Below the pieces are notes generated by a model, which was not told where the DNA came from, did not search any database, and saw only the letters and a program-made list of their open reading frames with translations. A stretch of DNA of 64,000 bases from Mycteria americana (lineage: Eukaryota > Chordata > Aves > Ciconiiformes > Ciconiidae): assembly GCF_035582795.1 (NCBI RefSeq), contig NC_134370.1:42519501-42583500 (forward strand), given 5' to 3'. Within the stretch, counting starts at the first letter, position 1, and each line of letters starts with the position of its first letter. The translations under genes and the position numbers were made by a program. Shown in pieces: positions 11,508 to 25,200 of this stretch.

Positions 11508-13780
11508 GTACAGGAAATATAGATGGGGAAACTGGGTTTTCAGATGTTTCATTAAGATTGATATCACAGTGATCTATTCTCTGAAACACGATGGATCCTG
11601 TGTAGCCTTTCCCATGTAGTTAGCTTTATAGTGCCTGCAATTCCACTGAGACCTGGGGGCCTGGACCCCCTTGTAATTCAGTTGATGCCTGGCTTCATCA
11701 GAGACACAAAATTCACTATTGCCATCTCAGAGCTGGCACTGTTACCCCTGGACCTTTACAATTGCCAACGTGGATCAGAAAGAGACCTAACAGGTCTGTG
11801 GTGAAAAACCACAGCAGAAATACATCTCCTTAGAGGCAATACAGTACTAGTGTTTTTGAAATTCAATAAAAATTGTAATTAATCACATTTTTAATGTGGG
11901 TGGTTTTTTCTTTCAACAACTGAGAAGCCAAAAAGGAAGAATTGAGAAAGAAGTAATTACAAGAAAGACAGTCCAGCATGTGGTTCTGATACTCAATGTG
12001 CAAAATCCAAATAAAAAAGGGGTTTAGGGAATGTACAAAGTGCCTATGTCTTAGGGTTTATCTGAGATGTTTTGGTAATAAGACTGAGTCATTCATTTTG
12101 TGTTGCATATTTTCTGACTGAAGTCCTTTCTTCAAATCCAGTAGGTATACACATGACCAAGCAGCACTGCAAAAATCATCCCTGGTAGTGCATCATTTAT
12201 GCAGCAGACCAGGCATGCAGGTAGCTATCAACCACAGAGGGTTCAGTCTACATTTGACTGAATATTATTATCAATATCAGTACTTCACAAAGAAATAAGA
12301 TGAAGTCTGGCTACTTCAAGAAATAAGACTTCTACATATTCATGTATTTACAGGTTTGGCACAAATTGTGTTAAATATTGCCAGGTTCTGAGCATTTGCT
12401 CTGAACAAAACTATGGCAGCATTTCTTTGCATGGGCAAGCATGTGAGAAGATGTTTCTTCATCCCAGGCTCCCTACGTACATGGAAAATAGAGGCTGGAC
12501 TGTTGTACCTGAGTTCACATGAAAAAAAATTTGCAGATCCTCTCTAAAACCCAACTCAGTACATTGACCTTTAGGTAGAAACAGAACAAGAGTTGGCTTG
12601 AATTTCAATGTTAAACATGTTGATGACTATTTTTCCCATTTTTAGCAATATTTTAGACTAACTGAGGCATGCGGACCAAAAGAAAACAAGTCAGGGAGTT
12701 ATTCCTTGTCTTAAACAGGCCCATCTGCTTTCTGCCATGAGAAAGAAGCCTGCTTATCCCAGGGAGCACCGCGATGCTCTCTAGCTGCTGGTATCACATT
12801 GACTAGCTGTTGTTTAAAAATAACTATTTTTTCTGTGCTGTAGCATAGGAAATGTTTTTAAACCTTCAATGCAGAAAGACATCATCCTTCAACCTAGCTG
12901 ATCACCCCCAATACAGCACCTCTTATGATGGATTGGAGGTCTTTGCATGCATTTCCCCTGAACAAGAGAGAGAAAAGGGTCTGTCGTGGTGTAGAAAGCT
13001 CCTTGAGTAAGGTTGTAGTTCCCTTTTAGGGGGACTTGAAAATTTCTTTCTGACTTTTGTTCCAGCCAGTCCCTTTTGGAATGGGTGCGAGCTGTATTAT
13101 TTTTCATTGCACTTACAGATCCGGTCATTTCATTTACCCTGAGTGGTCAGGAAGTCTCACTTCTTTGTTCAATTTGACATGTATCCATAGAGCAACCGAA
13201 TGGGTGGGAATCCAAGTGAGAAGCCCCACACGCTGCACTGTGCTGCATCACTTGCACCACAGCATTTACAGAGAAAGTGGTGATCTCAGAGATGCAGTGA
13301 TGTGTTGACAACTTCTTCTTTAGCCTGAAGGAATAACAGTTATTGTATAACAACATTGCTTGTTTCTGCCAGCCTCATCAGAAAAACTTGATAAACATGT
13401 TAATGATGTGACCAGCAGAAGAATCACCTTGTTTGAGGGAGGAAGAATCTAGTTGTAAGGTGAAGCAACATTTCAAGGAGAAATTACTCAAAGTCGTGCA
13501 CTGGGGTACTGCCAAATTTTCAGTCTGTCATGCTTCCTTTAAAATTTCCTGGAAGATCTGCATCACCTAGAAGTAGCCATGAAAGGCAAAGCAGATTGAT
13601 GAGAGGTGGGGGGAGCACAAAAAAATAATTTTGGGTGGAGAACAGTCTTTCCAAATGCTGTTGTGGGTTATTTTTGATAACAGGATTAGTTATTACAATT
13701 TGTTTGATAGAAGTGAATGACAGTGATTCCTCTCTGATGCTGGAGGTCCTTGTGCTGGCCTTGCTGACTGACGCTACTGT
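11508..13780. other. Intergenic DNA, no gene seen
   Basis: It is AT-rich with short open frames only. I recognise no exon, RNA gene or repeat, although older interspersed repeats could be missed by eye. Confidence 0.45.
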
Positions 13781-14340
13781 TGTGGTGAAAAGCCAAAATC
13801 AGGACTCAATAGTCGGGATGACTATTAAGCAGGTATTCTTTATTGAAGCGCTCGGCAGCACTGGGGATCTCTCCGCCACAAGTGCTCCACCAGGTTAGCA
13901 CAACACATCAGTTCATATACAGAAAAATCATACATATTGATCAGATTTCCTGAAAAGGGCAGTTTTATGGTGATGAGTTCCCGGAATTCATTTACATAGT
14001 CCAAGCATGCACAGTAAAATTAGGATTAGGGTCTTTTCACCCTCCCGGTGATCTTCCATAGCCTTCCTCATGTTGTCCATTAGTTGAACTTTGGGCTTCC
14101 TGTGTCCATATATAGTCATTGAGTTAGCTCATCAGTCCTTTGGCCTCGGAATATTACAAGGGGGTCGATTTAAACTAGTTCTTTGGTGCTTCTCTTCGGC
14201 ACAAACCTCCTGAGTTCCTGTTATCAGTGATTTAATTAGGAAGCCTAACGAGCTTGCTCAAGGCCTGTTTAGTCTTATCAGGTAAGAAGTTACAGGAAAT
14301 GTCCTATCATCAACTCTGCTCAGCAGGTAACTAAAACTAT
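13781..14340 (-). mobile_element. Candidate solo LTR, avian ERV, antisense
   Basis: On the minus strand it has the AATAAAGAATACCTGCTTAA poly(A) block also seen (as AATAAAGGACGCCTGCTTAA) at 11382, and ends ...GGCTTTTCACCACA at 13781. The family looks the same as or close to 10808-11507. The far end is approximate. The opposite orientation rules out the two being the ends of one provirus. Confidence 0.5.
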
Positions 14341-14344
14341 CTTT

Positions 14345-17300
14345 GCAGGGGAAGAGAACAAAAGAGAACAAGGATGCAAGTGAAACTCACAGTAAGGTCT
14401 TAGTCAGGGATTGTCAGGGATTTAACCCTTTCACTACTCTTGTGCTAGCTGAAACAGTCATCTTACCCTGTAGCGTGCCTCCAGCAGAGCAGAGCAAGTA
14501 GGTCGGGACTCTTACTGCAAACAATCTCCCATCCTCCCAAGCCAGCCGTGATACTATTGAAAGCTCCATGATAGATATTGCAAGTCTTTTCCCACTTGCT
14601 TTATCAATCCATGTAAACTTTTGGCATCTGCAGCATCCTTTGGCGAGAAGCTTCAAGGAGTCCTAGTGAAAAACACGAGCACACCATGGCCGTGGCACAG
14701 CAGTGATGCTCTGTGTTTGTTCCTCTGCTGCTTGCTTCATAGGTCCTGTCCTAAGCCTTTATTCTCCGAAGAACAAAGTCAGCAAGCAGAAATGAAAATT
14801 TAATGAAAGTTATTTATGAATAAAAGCTTTCATTCATTACAGTTTCCTGGTATATCATGAAGCCACATTGGTTGCAGTAAATAATTCATTATTTAATTTG
14901 CCCCCCCCATTTTCTTCCTAAATATGTTGCTTCTGTTTCTGCCTCATTCCAAGAAGCTTTCTGTAAAATTGTCTTTTGAGGTAATGCTCTTTACCTAATC
15001 AGGTTTTTCAGTTTGTTCGAGACAGTCTGTTTCCAGTAAATACTTTTGTCTCTTCTAAAAAAATGAGTTTTAAATATTATCAGATGATCAGATAATCAGA
15101 TTAGGCAATTGTTTGCATTTCTATCTTTAAAAAAATTCTCTAAGCGTCTTTCTGTAGTACAAATTCTTGCTTAAATTAATCCTGTTTAAACACATCTGTT
15201 GGTTTTTTTTTTTAATTCTCTTTCCAGTTCTGCGGAAACCATTTGGCCAAAGCAAAAAAATGCAGCTTCCCTTGGTATTTTTCCATAGGTACGAAAGGGC
15301 TTTTCCCTGATTGCTTTGACTCCTTTGTTGTGCCTAAACATTTCTTTCTCTTTTAAAACCCTGAAACAAAGCTATGACCCAAATCCTCGCTGAAATGAAA
15401 TCAGTTCCCAGCAGCGGGAGATGTTTGCAGATAAGATACATAGCATGTGGCTGGACCCAGGAGGTGTATATAAATAAATAAATAAACAAACCGCAAATCC
15501 TTCCTCGGGGGCAGCAGCTCTACAGAGGGGACCAGAGATCCTGGGCACAGCCCCTCAGCCAGGAGTCGGGCATGCCCTGACTTGCGTGAACACGTGGCGT
15601 CCCCTGCCTCTGCTCCCAATGGGGTGTGGCTGGTGGACACCCAGGGAGGTGGGAAACACAGTGCAGACAAGAAATCATGAATGCATTAATTACCAGCCTG
15701 GGGTGATTTTTCTATGTGCTGATGCTGTTTTCCATCAGTGCTTTTACCTGGATGCTGCCCAGCAGTTGGATGGTCCTGTCTCAGCTAGATGGGGCCATGG
15801 CTGCCCTAACCCAGGGCTGGACTGCAGACCCTGGGACCTCTTCCCACCACCTCTGTTGTGACAGGCTGTGTGACACCCCAAAGGCTGCCACCCTGTTGCT
15901 CCCCAGCTGCCCAGTCTGGTCTGCTGTCCCTTGCTGGGAACACTGGGATGGCACCCAGCTCCTCAATGCACATCAGCACTGCGATGAGGCCATCACCACT
16001 CTATGGGAGGAGAAGACCTCTTTTATTGCATGCTGTTTTGGTGGGAAACGGTAATTGAAGCCAACAAGGCTGCATGCCAGACTCCACCACTTGCTGAGTC
16101 AGCAAATTGTCTCTCGGCTGACAGATGAACAGGTCCCTAAATAAAAGGATGTCAAACAGGTTTTTGCCACAGGGCTTGTGGGTTCCTGGAAGAGCAAGTC
16201 TCAGCTGGCCGGCTTGAGGAGGTGCTGAGCTGCTGCTGCACCGGCTGAAATCCTGAGGTCCCCAGGGGAGCAGCGGAGGGTTGTGAAGGGCTCTGAAGGC
16301 AGGGGGAGAGAGCCACAGGTGTCACGAGAGAGACAGTCTTAGCACCGGTCTCTTGTCAATGCCAGCTGGTGGGGTGGTAGGGGTCATCCTGGCCCAATCC
16401 TCCTGGCCCCACAGGTCTCCCTTTCTCTCTGCCCAGCAAGGAGAAGTTGGATGGATGCTGGGGGCAGCGTTCCAGTGCCTGGAGGCACTTGATGAGCTTG
16501 GGTCCTTGCATTATTCTTTGTTGCTTCCTTCCCCATCAGTCGTGCTAGAGGACAGGTCACGCTAACCCAGTCACCAAAGGACACCCATCTTGGTCTTAAC
16601 CCACAAGGGCTGCCACTTGTTCCACCCTTGGATGCCTCTGGTAAAGGTTTGGGAAAGCAGTGGTCTGCTTCCATGTTAAACACAGTGTCATGTCCCCAGA
16701 CCCTGCCCAGGTTGTCCTCTTTGCATCTCCTCGGGGAGCAGAAGCAATACCATCTCTTGCTGTCCTCCTCCTAGGAGCCACAAGCTCTGGCCCAAGATAC
16801 GCGCAGGGGGTTCAGAGAAGCTATGAAATCTTATACCAACCAGTTGATATTGTTCAAGTGCTGGCAGGTTTACCAGCCAACACCCTCTTCATTAAACCAT
16901 TTCCATCATGATTGGCGCCTGGATGAGCGTGCACGGTGCCTCCGAGGGTGCAGCTGTGGGCTGCAGGGCAGGTTGCTCTTGTTGCTGGGACAAGGACACC
17001 GTGACTGATACAGAAGGAGCCCCAGGGCCAGGCAGCACGGGGCTGGGACACCCTCTTTGAGGGAGCACAGGAGGTAATTCAGTGGTTTCATGCAAAAAGT
17101 GACATAGAGGCACGTATTTTCATAAGCAAAATTCCTCATGCTAAACATGCATTTTAGCCAAAGGTCATGGCATACCCAAACCAGAAATTAAAGAGGAAAA
17201 AAGATGCTCTTGTGCCCACTCCACCTTTTATGCACTGAATTTATATCAGTATCAGGAATGAAACAGCCAGAAAGCAAAAGGCAGGTTTGAAGTCTGAAGA

Positions 17301-20300
17301 CTGCTAAGGGAGAGAGAAAATAGAGTGTTATGAGAGGTCAAACCTCAGCCCTTTGGGTTTCTTTCTACCACTGGAGAATGACAGGGGTATCGCAGTTCAG
17401 ACAAGGGGATCATGCCAGGCACAACACGAATTTCCAAGTTAATATTTCCTCTTACTTCTCCTCTGCTCATGTGTTCCCTTATGTCTTCTCACCAGTTCCC
17501 AGCTTTCTGCTCCTTCACCAGGGATTGTTCCAGTCTTTAGGATTTCATTTCTGATTTTTTTTAATAGCTATGAACAGAAGTGATAGCTGGCTATCTTTTG
17601 ATTTATTCATTTTTTACCATAGCCAGAACATGCACTTGAGAAAGCAGATATTTGCATGTGTTAAATACATTTGTATTTCTACTTTCTTATTCAGAAACAC
17701 AAAAGAATTTGGGTAAAAAAAATTGTGTCTGGAACATTATGTCCCAGTATTGACAAGGTATGTTGGGAAGAACCAGACAACAGCTGGAGGCAGGAGACAA
17801 ATGGGAAGGAGGGAAACTGGTAATCCATCCCATTGAGCTGTGATTTCTGTATCCTCCCAAATTTCTCATGGCCTGGAAAACTAGCCCTTTTGGCATGGCC
17901 TGGAAATCTCTGACTTTATGGACAATGTTTTTTCCTTACTTCTCTTAACAGTAAATACTTTAGAGGTATGGGTGTACAGGCAAATCACCTCATCTTGGAT
18001 ATAGCCACCAGGGCAAGTCCTGGTTGCCAGTTAATTTAAAGCATATTGATTGAGGCAGCATTTCCTTGCTGTATTTTGTTGCATATAGATGAAATAAACT
18101 TTCCCTGGAAACATTTTGGGCAAGAAAAAGAAATGAACCATGCTTTGGAGCATTCACCCAAGGAGCCCTCAGAGGCTTCAGTACTTGTAATTGGTCAAAG
18201 TAGACTGGTGGAGAAATTGAGGAAGATATTGCTCTTCTCATGAGCATTCAGTGCTCGGAAATAATCAGACGTGTCTCATGCCACAGAATCGTTCTCCCAC
18301 AAAAGAAGAGTTGGGTCTGGGCAAAACTGGGTGAAACTGGGTGAAACAGGTGATGGTCTGAACACAGGTCCATCTGAAGACAAGAGCCTGAATGTAAATC
18401 CCTTTAAAATCACACCAGTTAAAAGGTGAGTGAAATCTTTGTTCAGGCAAATGAGATGTCCTTCACAATACATGTCAAGTGATGGTGAAGAGTTTCCTCT
18501 TGAGATGAAGGTAGCTTCAGCAGCACCTGAGGGATATATACTCCCCTGCACATCCAGCATCCTGCAAAACCACGACTGCTATGGAGATATTTTCCCAAAG
18601 CAAAAATGTTTGTGTTGTCAAGCACAGTGAGGATTGGAAGGAAACTGCAATCAGTATTGATTGTAGATCATTATCTGTCTCCTCTGTATTAAAGATGGAT
18701 TGGGTTTTGCTCATTTCAGCAGTAAATTAATCAGCCTGGAGGGTCTGTTGAGCAGGTCTGCTAGTGCACAGGTTAAGAACTCCTCAATCCCCTCCATCTG
18801 CCTCCTAACTAGTAACTCACAACATGAATCTATAGTAATCTGTTGTAAGGCAAATATATTCCGTGGTATTTTTACTTCTTCATCTGGATCTGGATCATGA
18901 GCTGCCCACTGTTTTTGACAGCTGTCCATACATTTGGTGATTAGGACCTGTGTGGGAAGAAATACACCCTCTCCCTATGTTTTTAATTCTAAATAAAGAG
19001 GTCAAACCACAATACAGGCAAAAGCCCAAAATAGGTCCGTAAGCACATGAGTAGAAATTGGCCATTTTCAGGTTTGGGCTGGAAATCCCAGCTCCTGTCT
19101 CAAAAGGCAGGTCCTGCTGCAGGCTCTGTAAGAGCAGGGGGGCAAAAAATCTCCACGTTGGTTTTTTGGATGGAGCTCAGCAAGTTTATAGCTGGGTTTG
19201 ATGTGGCACTGGTGACAGCCAGACCTGCTGGTCCTTGGCCCATGAACTTCTCTAGTTTGGTACAGCAAATTCATTCTTTGTGAAAGATCCCAATTTGGGA
19301 AGCAATGTAAAACGGTGGTTAGGACTTTCTCCGAGTTCTCATCATTTTCTGAGTGAAATAACATGAGCCTGACTTCATTTCACTTGAAAGAGGAACCTGA
19401 AGTGTGTTATCTGAAGGTGCAGTCTTAAGTATATATGTGATTCGTCCTTGTTAGCCTCAGCATTATGTCCCAAACTGACAGCAACAGCCTCCAATCCTGT
19501 GTACCAATTTCTCACTCTTAACAACCTTCTATTAGGCAATCTGTTGACAGATTGACTTTGACTGATGCTCCCTGAAGTGAATTCTTCTCCTTTTACTATT
19601 CAGATGCAGGTCAGGGGTTGGTATACCTTTGCAAACACTGAGCTGCGTGCTCTAAATTAAGCACAGTGTCTTGCAGAGTTCTACAATGGGGCTGCTGGTG
19701 GTGGTGGTGGCACCACCAGATGCTTTACAGCAATCAGTGCTTTGAGACCAGCTTTCCAGTCCCACAAGCTGCTTGGCTGATGTCAGTTTGGGTTAGAGAA
19801 CAATGCTTTATCCTTTAAACATATTTTTCTCTCTGTTAAAAGGCGAGGGATGCAGAGGTTGCAAGTTAATCTCACTGAGTCTTAATCCACCCAGACTGTC
19901 AGCGTTTTTATGTTCTTTGGATTGGACGTCCTAAAACCTTCTGCTCTTTGAATCACTGTGGACATCTTTTACCATGTGCAGAGACTTGCAGGCAGAATCA
20001 TGCACGACTCTACAGGCAAACAACTATTTTACCTACTGGCGAGCACATGTAGTAAATAGATGGGGCTAGCATGCTATTAGGCTAAGCACGAATATGCTCA
20101 CCACACCCAATGCAGGCACTGATGAGGAGCTCTGCTGGCTGGGCAATTATCAGTGAGGTGGGGAGATGCTCGTGTCTGTTCCTTGGAAACCTTTGATCTC
20201 CCTGAGTTGCTGTTTCTGGTTGTCCAGCTCTTTAGTCAGATTTTCACACCAAGGTTTTTCTCCCGAGTCCTGGAGTTGCTGACAAGATAGAAATAGCTCA

Positions 20301-20478
20301 GTTCTGGTCACTGGGCGACACCAAGAGGGACTCCCTGTTGACCCAGGTCATCTTCTTCTTGGTGTCAGCTTCATCTATTCAAATTGCAATACTCTGCCAT
20401 TCCCACCCCCGGCATAAAAGGTGGAGCTCTCAACCCTTTGCTTGCACCACTCGGCAAGGTGAAAGGCATATACAGAGG
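14345..20478. other. Intergenic DNA, no gene seen
   Basis: About 6 kb with no exon, lipase fragment or RNA gene that I can support. It includes a short A/T run with TAAATAAATAAATAAAC near 15470 and a small GGT run near 19700. Open frames overlap each other on both strands and show no family signature. Confidence 0.45.
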
Positions 20479-21042
20479 TGTCGTGGTTTAGCCCCAGCCA
20501 GCAACTAAGCACCACGCAGCCACTCGCTCACTCCCCCTCGGTGGGATGGGGGAGAGAATCGGAAGAGCAAAAGTAAGAAAACTTGAGGGTTGAGATAAAA
20601 ACAGTTTAATAGGTAAAGCAAAAGCCACGCACGCAAGCAAAGCAAAGCAAGGAATTCATTCACTGCTTCCCATGGTCAGGCGGGTGTTCAGCCATCTCCA
20701 GGAAAGCAGGGCTCCATCACGCGTAACGGTTACTTGGGAAGACAAACGCCATCACTCCAAATGTCCCCCCTTCCTTCTTCTTCCCCAGCTTTATATACTG
20801 AGCATGACATCGTGTGGTATGGAATAGCCCTTTGGTCAGTTTGGATCAACTGTCCTGGCTGTGTCCCCTCCCAGCTTCTTCTGCACCTGGCAGAGCACGG
20901 GAAGCTGAAAAGTCCTTGACTAGTGCAGCAACAACTAAAACATCTCTGTATTATCAACACTGTTCTCAGCACAAATCCAAAACATAGCCCCATACCAGCC
21001 ACTATAAGGAAAATTAACTCTATCTCAACTGAAACCAGGACA
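20479..21042 (-). mobile_element. Solo LTR of an avian ERVL-type element (antisense)
   Basis: It starts TGTCGTGGTTTAGCCCC and ends AAACCAGGACA, and is flanked by a perfect 5-bp direct repeat AGAGG (20474-20478 and 21043-21047). A 5-bp duplication fits ERVL-type integration. Read on the minus strand it matches the LTR at 28448-29024 along its whole length, including the TATATAAAG region and the ATTAAACTG poly(A) region. No internal viral region is present. It resembles an LTR family common in Neoaves, from memory. Confidence 0.9.
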
Positions 21043-21890
21043 AGAGGACTCGTCCATACCTGGTGCTGGGCTACTCTGCTGCTACAAGCTGACAGATTAA
21101 TGGCTTTGGCAATTGCAGGACTTATCTCTGAATAGTCCCATTGGTAAGAAAATGAGATGCTTTTCTACCATTTTTGGTGGGCTCTGGAAACATGTCTCAG
21201 CACTGCTTCTGGTTAGTGACATTGTTCAAGGTTCCCTGTTTCCACCTAATTATTAAACATCATTTAGCTGGTTCTTCTGTTTCTGAAGACTCTTTCTCCA
21301 TTTTTTATTACTTCATTTGTGGCAAATTTGCACATGCTCTTGGATCTATTTCTGTGCACGTGCCCACACGCATACTTAAAGAAGGAGAAGCACCTTCTGC
21401 AGGTTCTCCTCTGCAGATGCTGTGAGGCTCAGCAGCCAGGTAGCTCTGGTCCATGTTAGCCACACTGGATGTGTACAGGCTGCTTTCAGGCAACCTGAAA
21501 GCAAGAAAATCTGAAACTAAGTCACGGTGCTACAAATTCCTGCCCTGTTTAATGCTGCACAAATATAGGTAAAAAAAAGATTATATTGGTTGCAGACAGC
21601 CATTAACAAGTTAACCCATCCAGGGTAAACAGAGTTGCTGGAATTTACTCTTCTAGTCTTTACGGTTTTTTTCATTTAAACAGTAAGAAGCTAAATGGGA
21701 AGAGCAAGAAAAGCTTGGCAGGAAACAATGTGACTGGAGAGGAATAGCTAGGTGGATTTATGAGGTGAGGAAGGGCTCAAACCCTCCAACCTCCTCTTGC
21801 ACATTTTATCAGCAGAAAATCACCAGGTTTTGAACTTTACTCAGTGCAGCGAGGAGGCTCTGGTGAGTACCATCTGCTACTACTTTGACC
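21043..21890. other. Intergenic DNA before the inverted duplication
   Basis: I see no gene. The left edge of the duplicated arm lies near 21890, where similarity to the upstream region of unit 3 begins (shared CCAGATGTGGCCTCTTT). Confidence 0.4.
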
Positions 21891-22251
21891 TTTACCAGCT
21901 GTGCCCGGCTCAGAGCCTTCCAGGCCAGATGTGGCCTCTTTCCCTTTCCTCCCTTGCCTCCTGCCCTTGCTCATCGTCTGCATCCCCTGGGGACACCCAG
22001 CTCTCACCACTCACATGCCACTGGGTGCTCCGGCTTGGCTGGCTTCAGGTGGAACTGCAGGATGCTGTCGAGCACCCGGTGCCGCGTAGAGGGTCCCATA
22101 TGGGGCTGCAGCCAGCATGGTTTGGGATGGAAATGCCCATGCCACATTGCAGCATCAAGCATTGGCAGTGCTGCAAGCAGTGCCAGAGCTGCACGGCGTT
22201 TGCTCATGCCTCCAGTGCACCATTATCCCCCAGGCACTACGGAGAGGCAAG

Positions 22252-25200
22252 ATGTGGCTGCTGCTGGTGGCCCTGTGCCTGGCCCAGGGGCTGGGCGATG
22301 CCGTCCCATGCACAGGAGCGAGCCACGACAACCCTGAGCAGTTCATGAACATTGTAAGTGCTGGGGGAGTCCAGGCTTTCCCATGGGGTGTGCCCGAAGT
22401 CCTCCCCAAGGGACCCATTGGGCTTTCCCCATGCCTTACCCTGGTGTCTGCACCCATGGGGAGCCAGGGGGTCTGGGCACATCACCCTGGGCTGTGCTGG
22501 GCTGTTGACCAGCTGGTCACTGCATTGCTCTTTTGTCACTTGTGTCACACTCTTGCCCCCACCTGCAAGGGGAACAGTTTGGCCTCTGGGATGTCCCCGG
22601 GGCTCCAGGCACTCTCCATGCCTTTCAGAGCAGCTCCTCCACAATGACAACCTCTTCAGGTCTCCTGGAGATGGTCAGATCGCACGTCCCACGTCTTGCC
22701 ACTCCACAGGTGGAAAGGACTTTTGAGGGGACAGGGAAAGAATCTGAGCATCTTCCTTGCATGCAGCATCTTCTCTCATTGCTTGGTCCTCACTGTCCCT
22801 CCAGACCCCAGCAGAACCTTCCCCAGGAGGCTGTGTCTTTCTCACCCTGGCTTTCCCTCACTGCATCAAGCAAAGGGGCAGTACCCCACATTGGGGAACT
22901 TCCTACCAAGCTGAGCTCTATTAATATATTGAATTTTTGAGGATTGCCTCATTCACCACAGCCAAGAAACACAACAGTGCCGGTTGAGCTCTGCCTTCTC
23001 CAGGGCCAGCTTACCCTCTGATGTACGTCATGCTTGGGACAAGGTCTTCTGGGAGTCAAGTCAAACCCACCCAGCTTTTTCCCCACTGGTTTCTCTCCTT
23101 GCAGAGCCAGATAATCTGTTTCCATGGATATCACAGCAAGGAGCACCAAGTCCCAATTGATGGCTACTTCCTGACCGTGAACCGGATTCCTGGTGGCAGA
23201 GAGGAGGCTTGAAGCAGAGGTTGGCACTCATCACCCCAAGGCTTGGCTCCGCAGATCCCCTTAGTGTGACCAGAGAAGGCAAAATGAGGATCTAGGCAAA
23301 ATGAGGATTGTCTTTTCAGAAAGAGGGATGTGACTGGAGTCTGCACTGCAAGGAGGTGGAACAGGAAGAGATGTGGGTCCTCCTGGGAGGCAAACACGCT
23401 TTTCTCTGGGCACTGGTGGGAAGGAAGCAGCCTTGAGCTGGACCAGGAGCTCCGCACTGTGTTCTGCTGTGTCCGGGACGGGGCAGCATGACCCAGTGAG
23501 CCCCAGCACCTGGAGAAGGAGGGCCATGGTGGCTCCTTCCCCAGAGCAAACCCCCTGCCCTGTGTCAAGGTTTCCTGACAGGTCAGGACCAGAGGTGGCA
23601 AAAATATTTCAAACTGGAGGAGAAAAAGCAGCAGCAGAGAGAAGAAATGTCAGGGGAAGCTACTTTCTCCCGTGCAGAAGACTCTCCATTTGTGATACGA
23701 AAATATCACACTCCCATGGGTTGGAGATGAAGGCAGCTCCTTTCCCATTCCCAGGTACTCCCATCAAACAACTTTTTTTTTTTCCTTGTCATTTCCAGGA
23801 CCCAGGTTACCTGTGTTGCTCCAGCATGGCTTGGTTTTAGATGGTAGCAATTGGGTTTCCAATTTCTCCAACAACAGCCTGGGCTTCATCCTCGCGGACG
23901 CAAGGTATGACTTCTGGATCAGAAACAGCCGCGGCAACAGCTGATCTCTCCAGCACCTGAACCTTTCTGTCAGCCAAGAGGATTTTTGGGATTTCAGGTG
24001 AGGAGGCCACTGAGGACAGGGCTGGGATGCTGGGCTGTCAGCACCAATCACCTGATGTCCATGGGAGGCTGGGAGATGGGCACCTCCTACAGCTTCCCCT
24101 TGCTCCCCAGCTTCCACGAGATGTCCATGTATGATCTCCCCACCACGGTAGGCTTCATCCCAAGGAAAACCGGGCAGGAGAAACTATTCTACGTCGGCCA
24201 CACTCAGGGCAACTCTCTGGGTGACTGAGGAGGAGGAGCTGGGATGCCACAGGAGAGAGGCATCAATATCTGTCCCAAACTGGAGACTGCTGGGGACAGG
24301 GCTCCATTGGCCCATGCAGCCACTTTTCCTACCAGACTTCTTGGTCCTTCTTCATGGGAGAGATTTGCTACGTCTTGCCCAGCCATCCTGGGCTGTGCTG
24401 ACATCCAAGAGCACTCAAACAGGGGATCTGGGATGCGAGGAGGAGATTCATGCACTTGGGTCCATGTGGCAGTTGTTTGTAGGACCTCTGCGGTCTCCTG
24501 TGGGTTTTTTTTTCAGGTTTCACGGCGTTTTTGAGCATGCCGCAGCTAGCTAAGAAAATAAAAATATTCTTTTTGGTGGGTCCTGCCTACAATTTATGTA
24601 CAGATAAAGGTCCAGTATTAAGTCTTTTCTATCTTCCTCATGCAATAATTAAGGTAAGTGTTGTGTTCTGGTTTTCTCATCCTAATTAGTCACGCAAAAA
24701 TTGATTGCAAAAATCAGTAAGTGGAATTGCTTGTGACACTGCAGCAAACCTCCCCCCACTGAGCTCCCACCCCACTGCTGGGTTGGTGCCACTGCGATCC
24801 GTGGGGAGATGGGGACGCATCTGGTGGGGGGGGGGTTAATATGCCTGGCTCTCCCCCCTCCAGGGAACAGGAAAACCCACTGATCTTCCTGAGATGCCGG
24901 GCTGGCTACCCCAGCTGCATCAGTGCTGGCCAGGGACCACCAACCTACCATGTCCATGCCCCGTGGCAGGTGATTTTCAGGAGGAAAGAAGGAGCTTTGC
25001 TGGGACAGGAGCAGAGAGCGGCATTGGCCAGGGTGTGCAGCTGCTGGCTGCTCAGCAGGGTCTGCACAGATGGGCTCTTCCTCGTTGGTGGATTTAATGA
25101 GAAGAACTTGCACGTTGTAGTCACCTTTCCCTGTGATTTTGGCTGACCATATAAGAAGGTGCCACATTTCTAATAAGATGGGCTGGGGCTGGGTTACTTA

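Noticed and set aside
21797-22348. Open frame of 183 codons upstream of and over unit 2 exon 1
   Set aside because: It is out of frame with the real signal-peptide exon, and the region is explained by the duplicated upstream DNA and exon 1.
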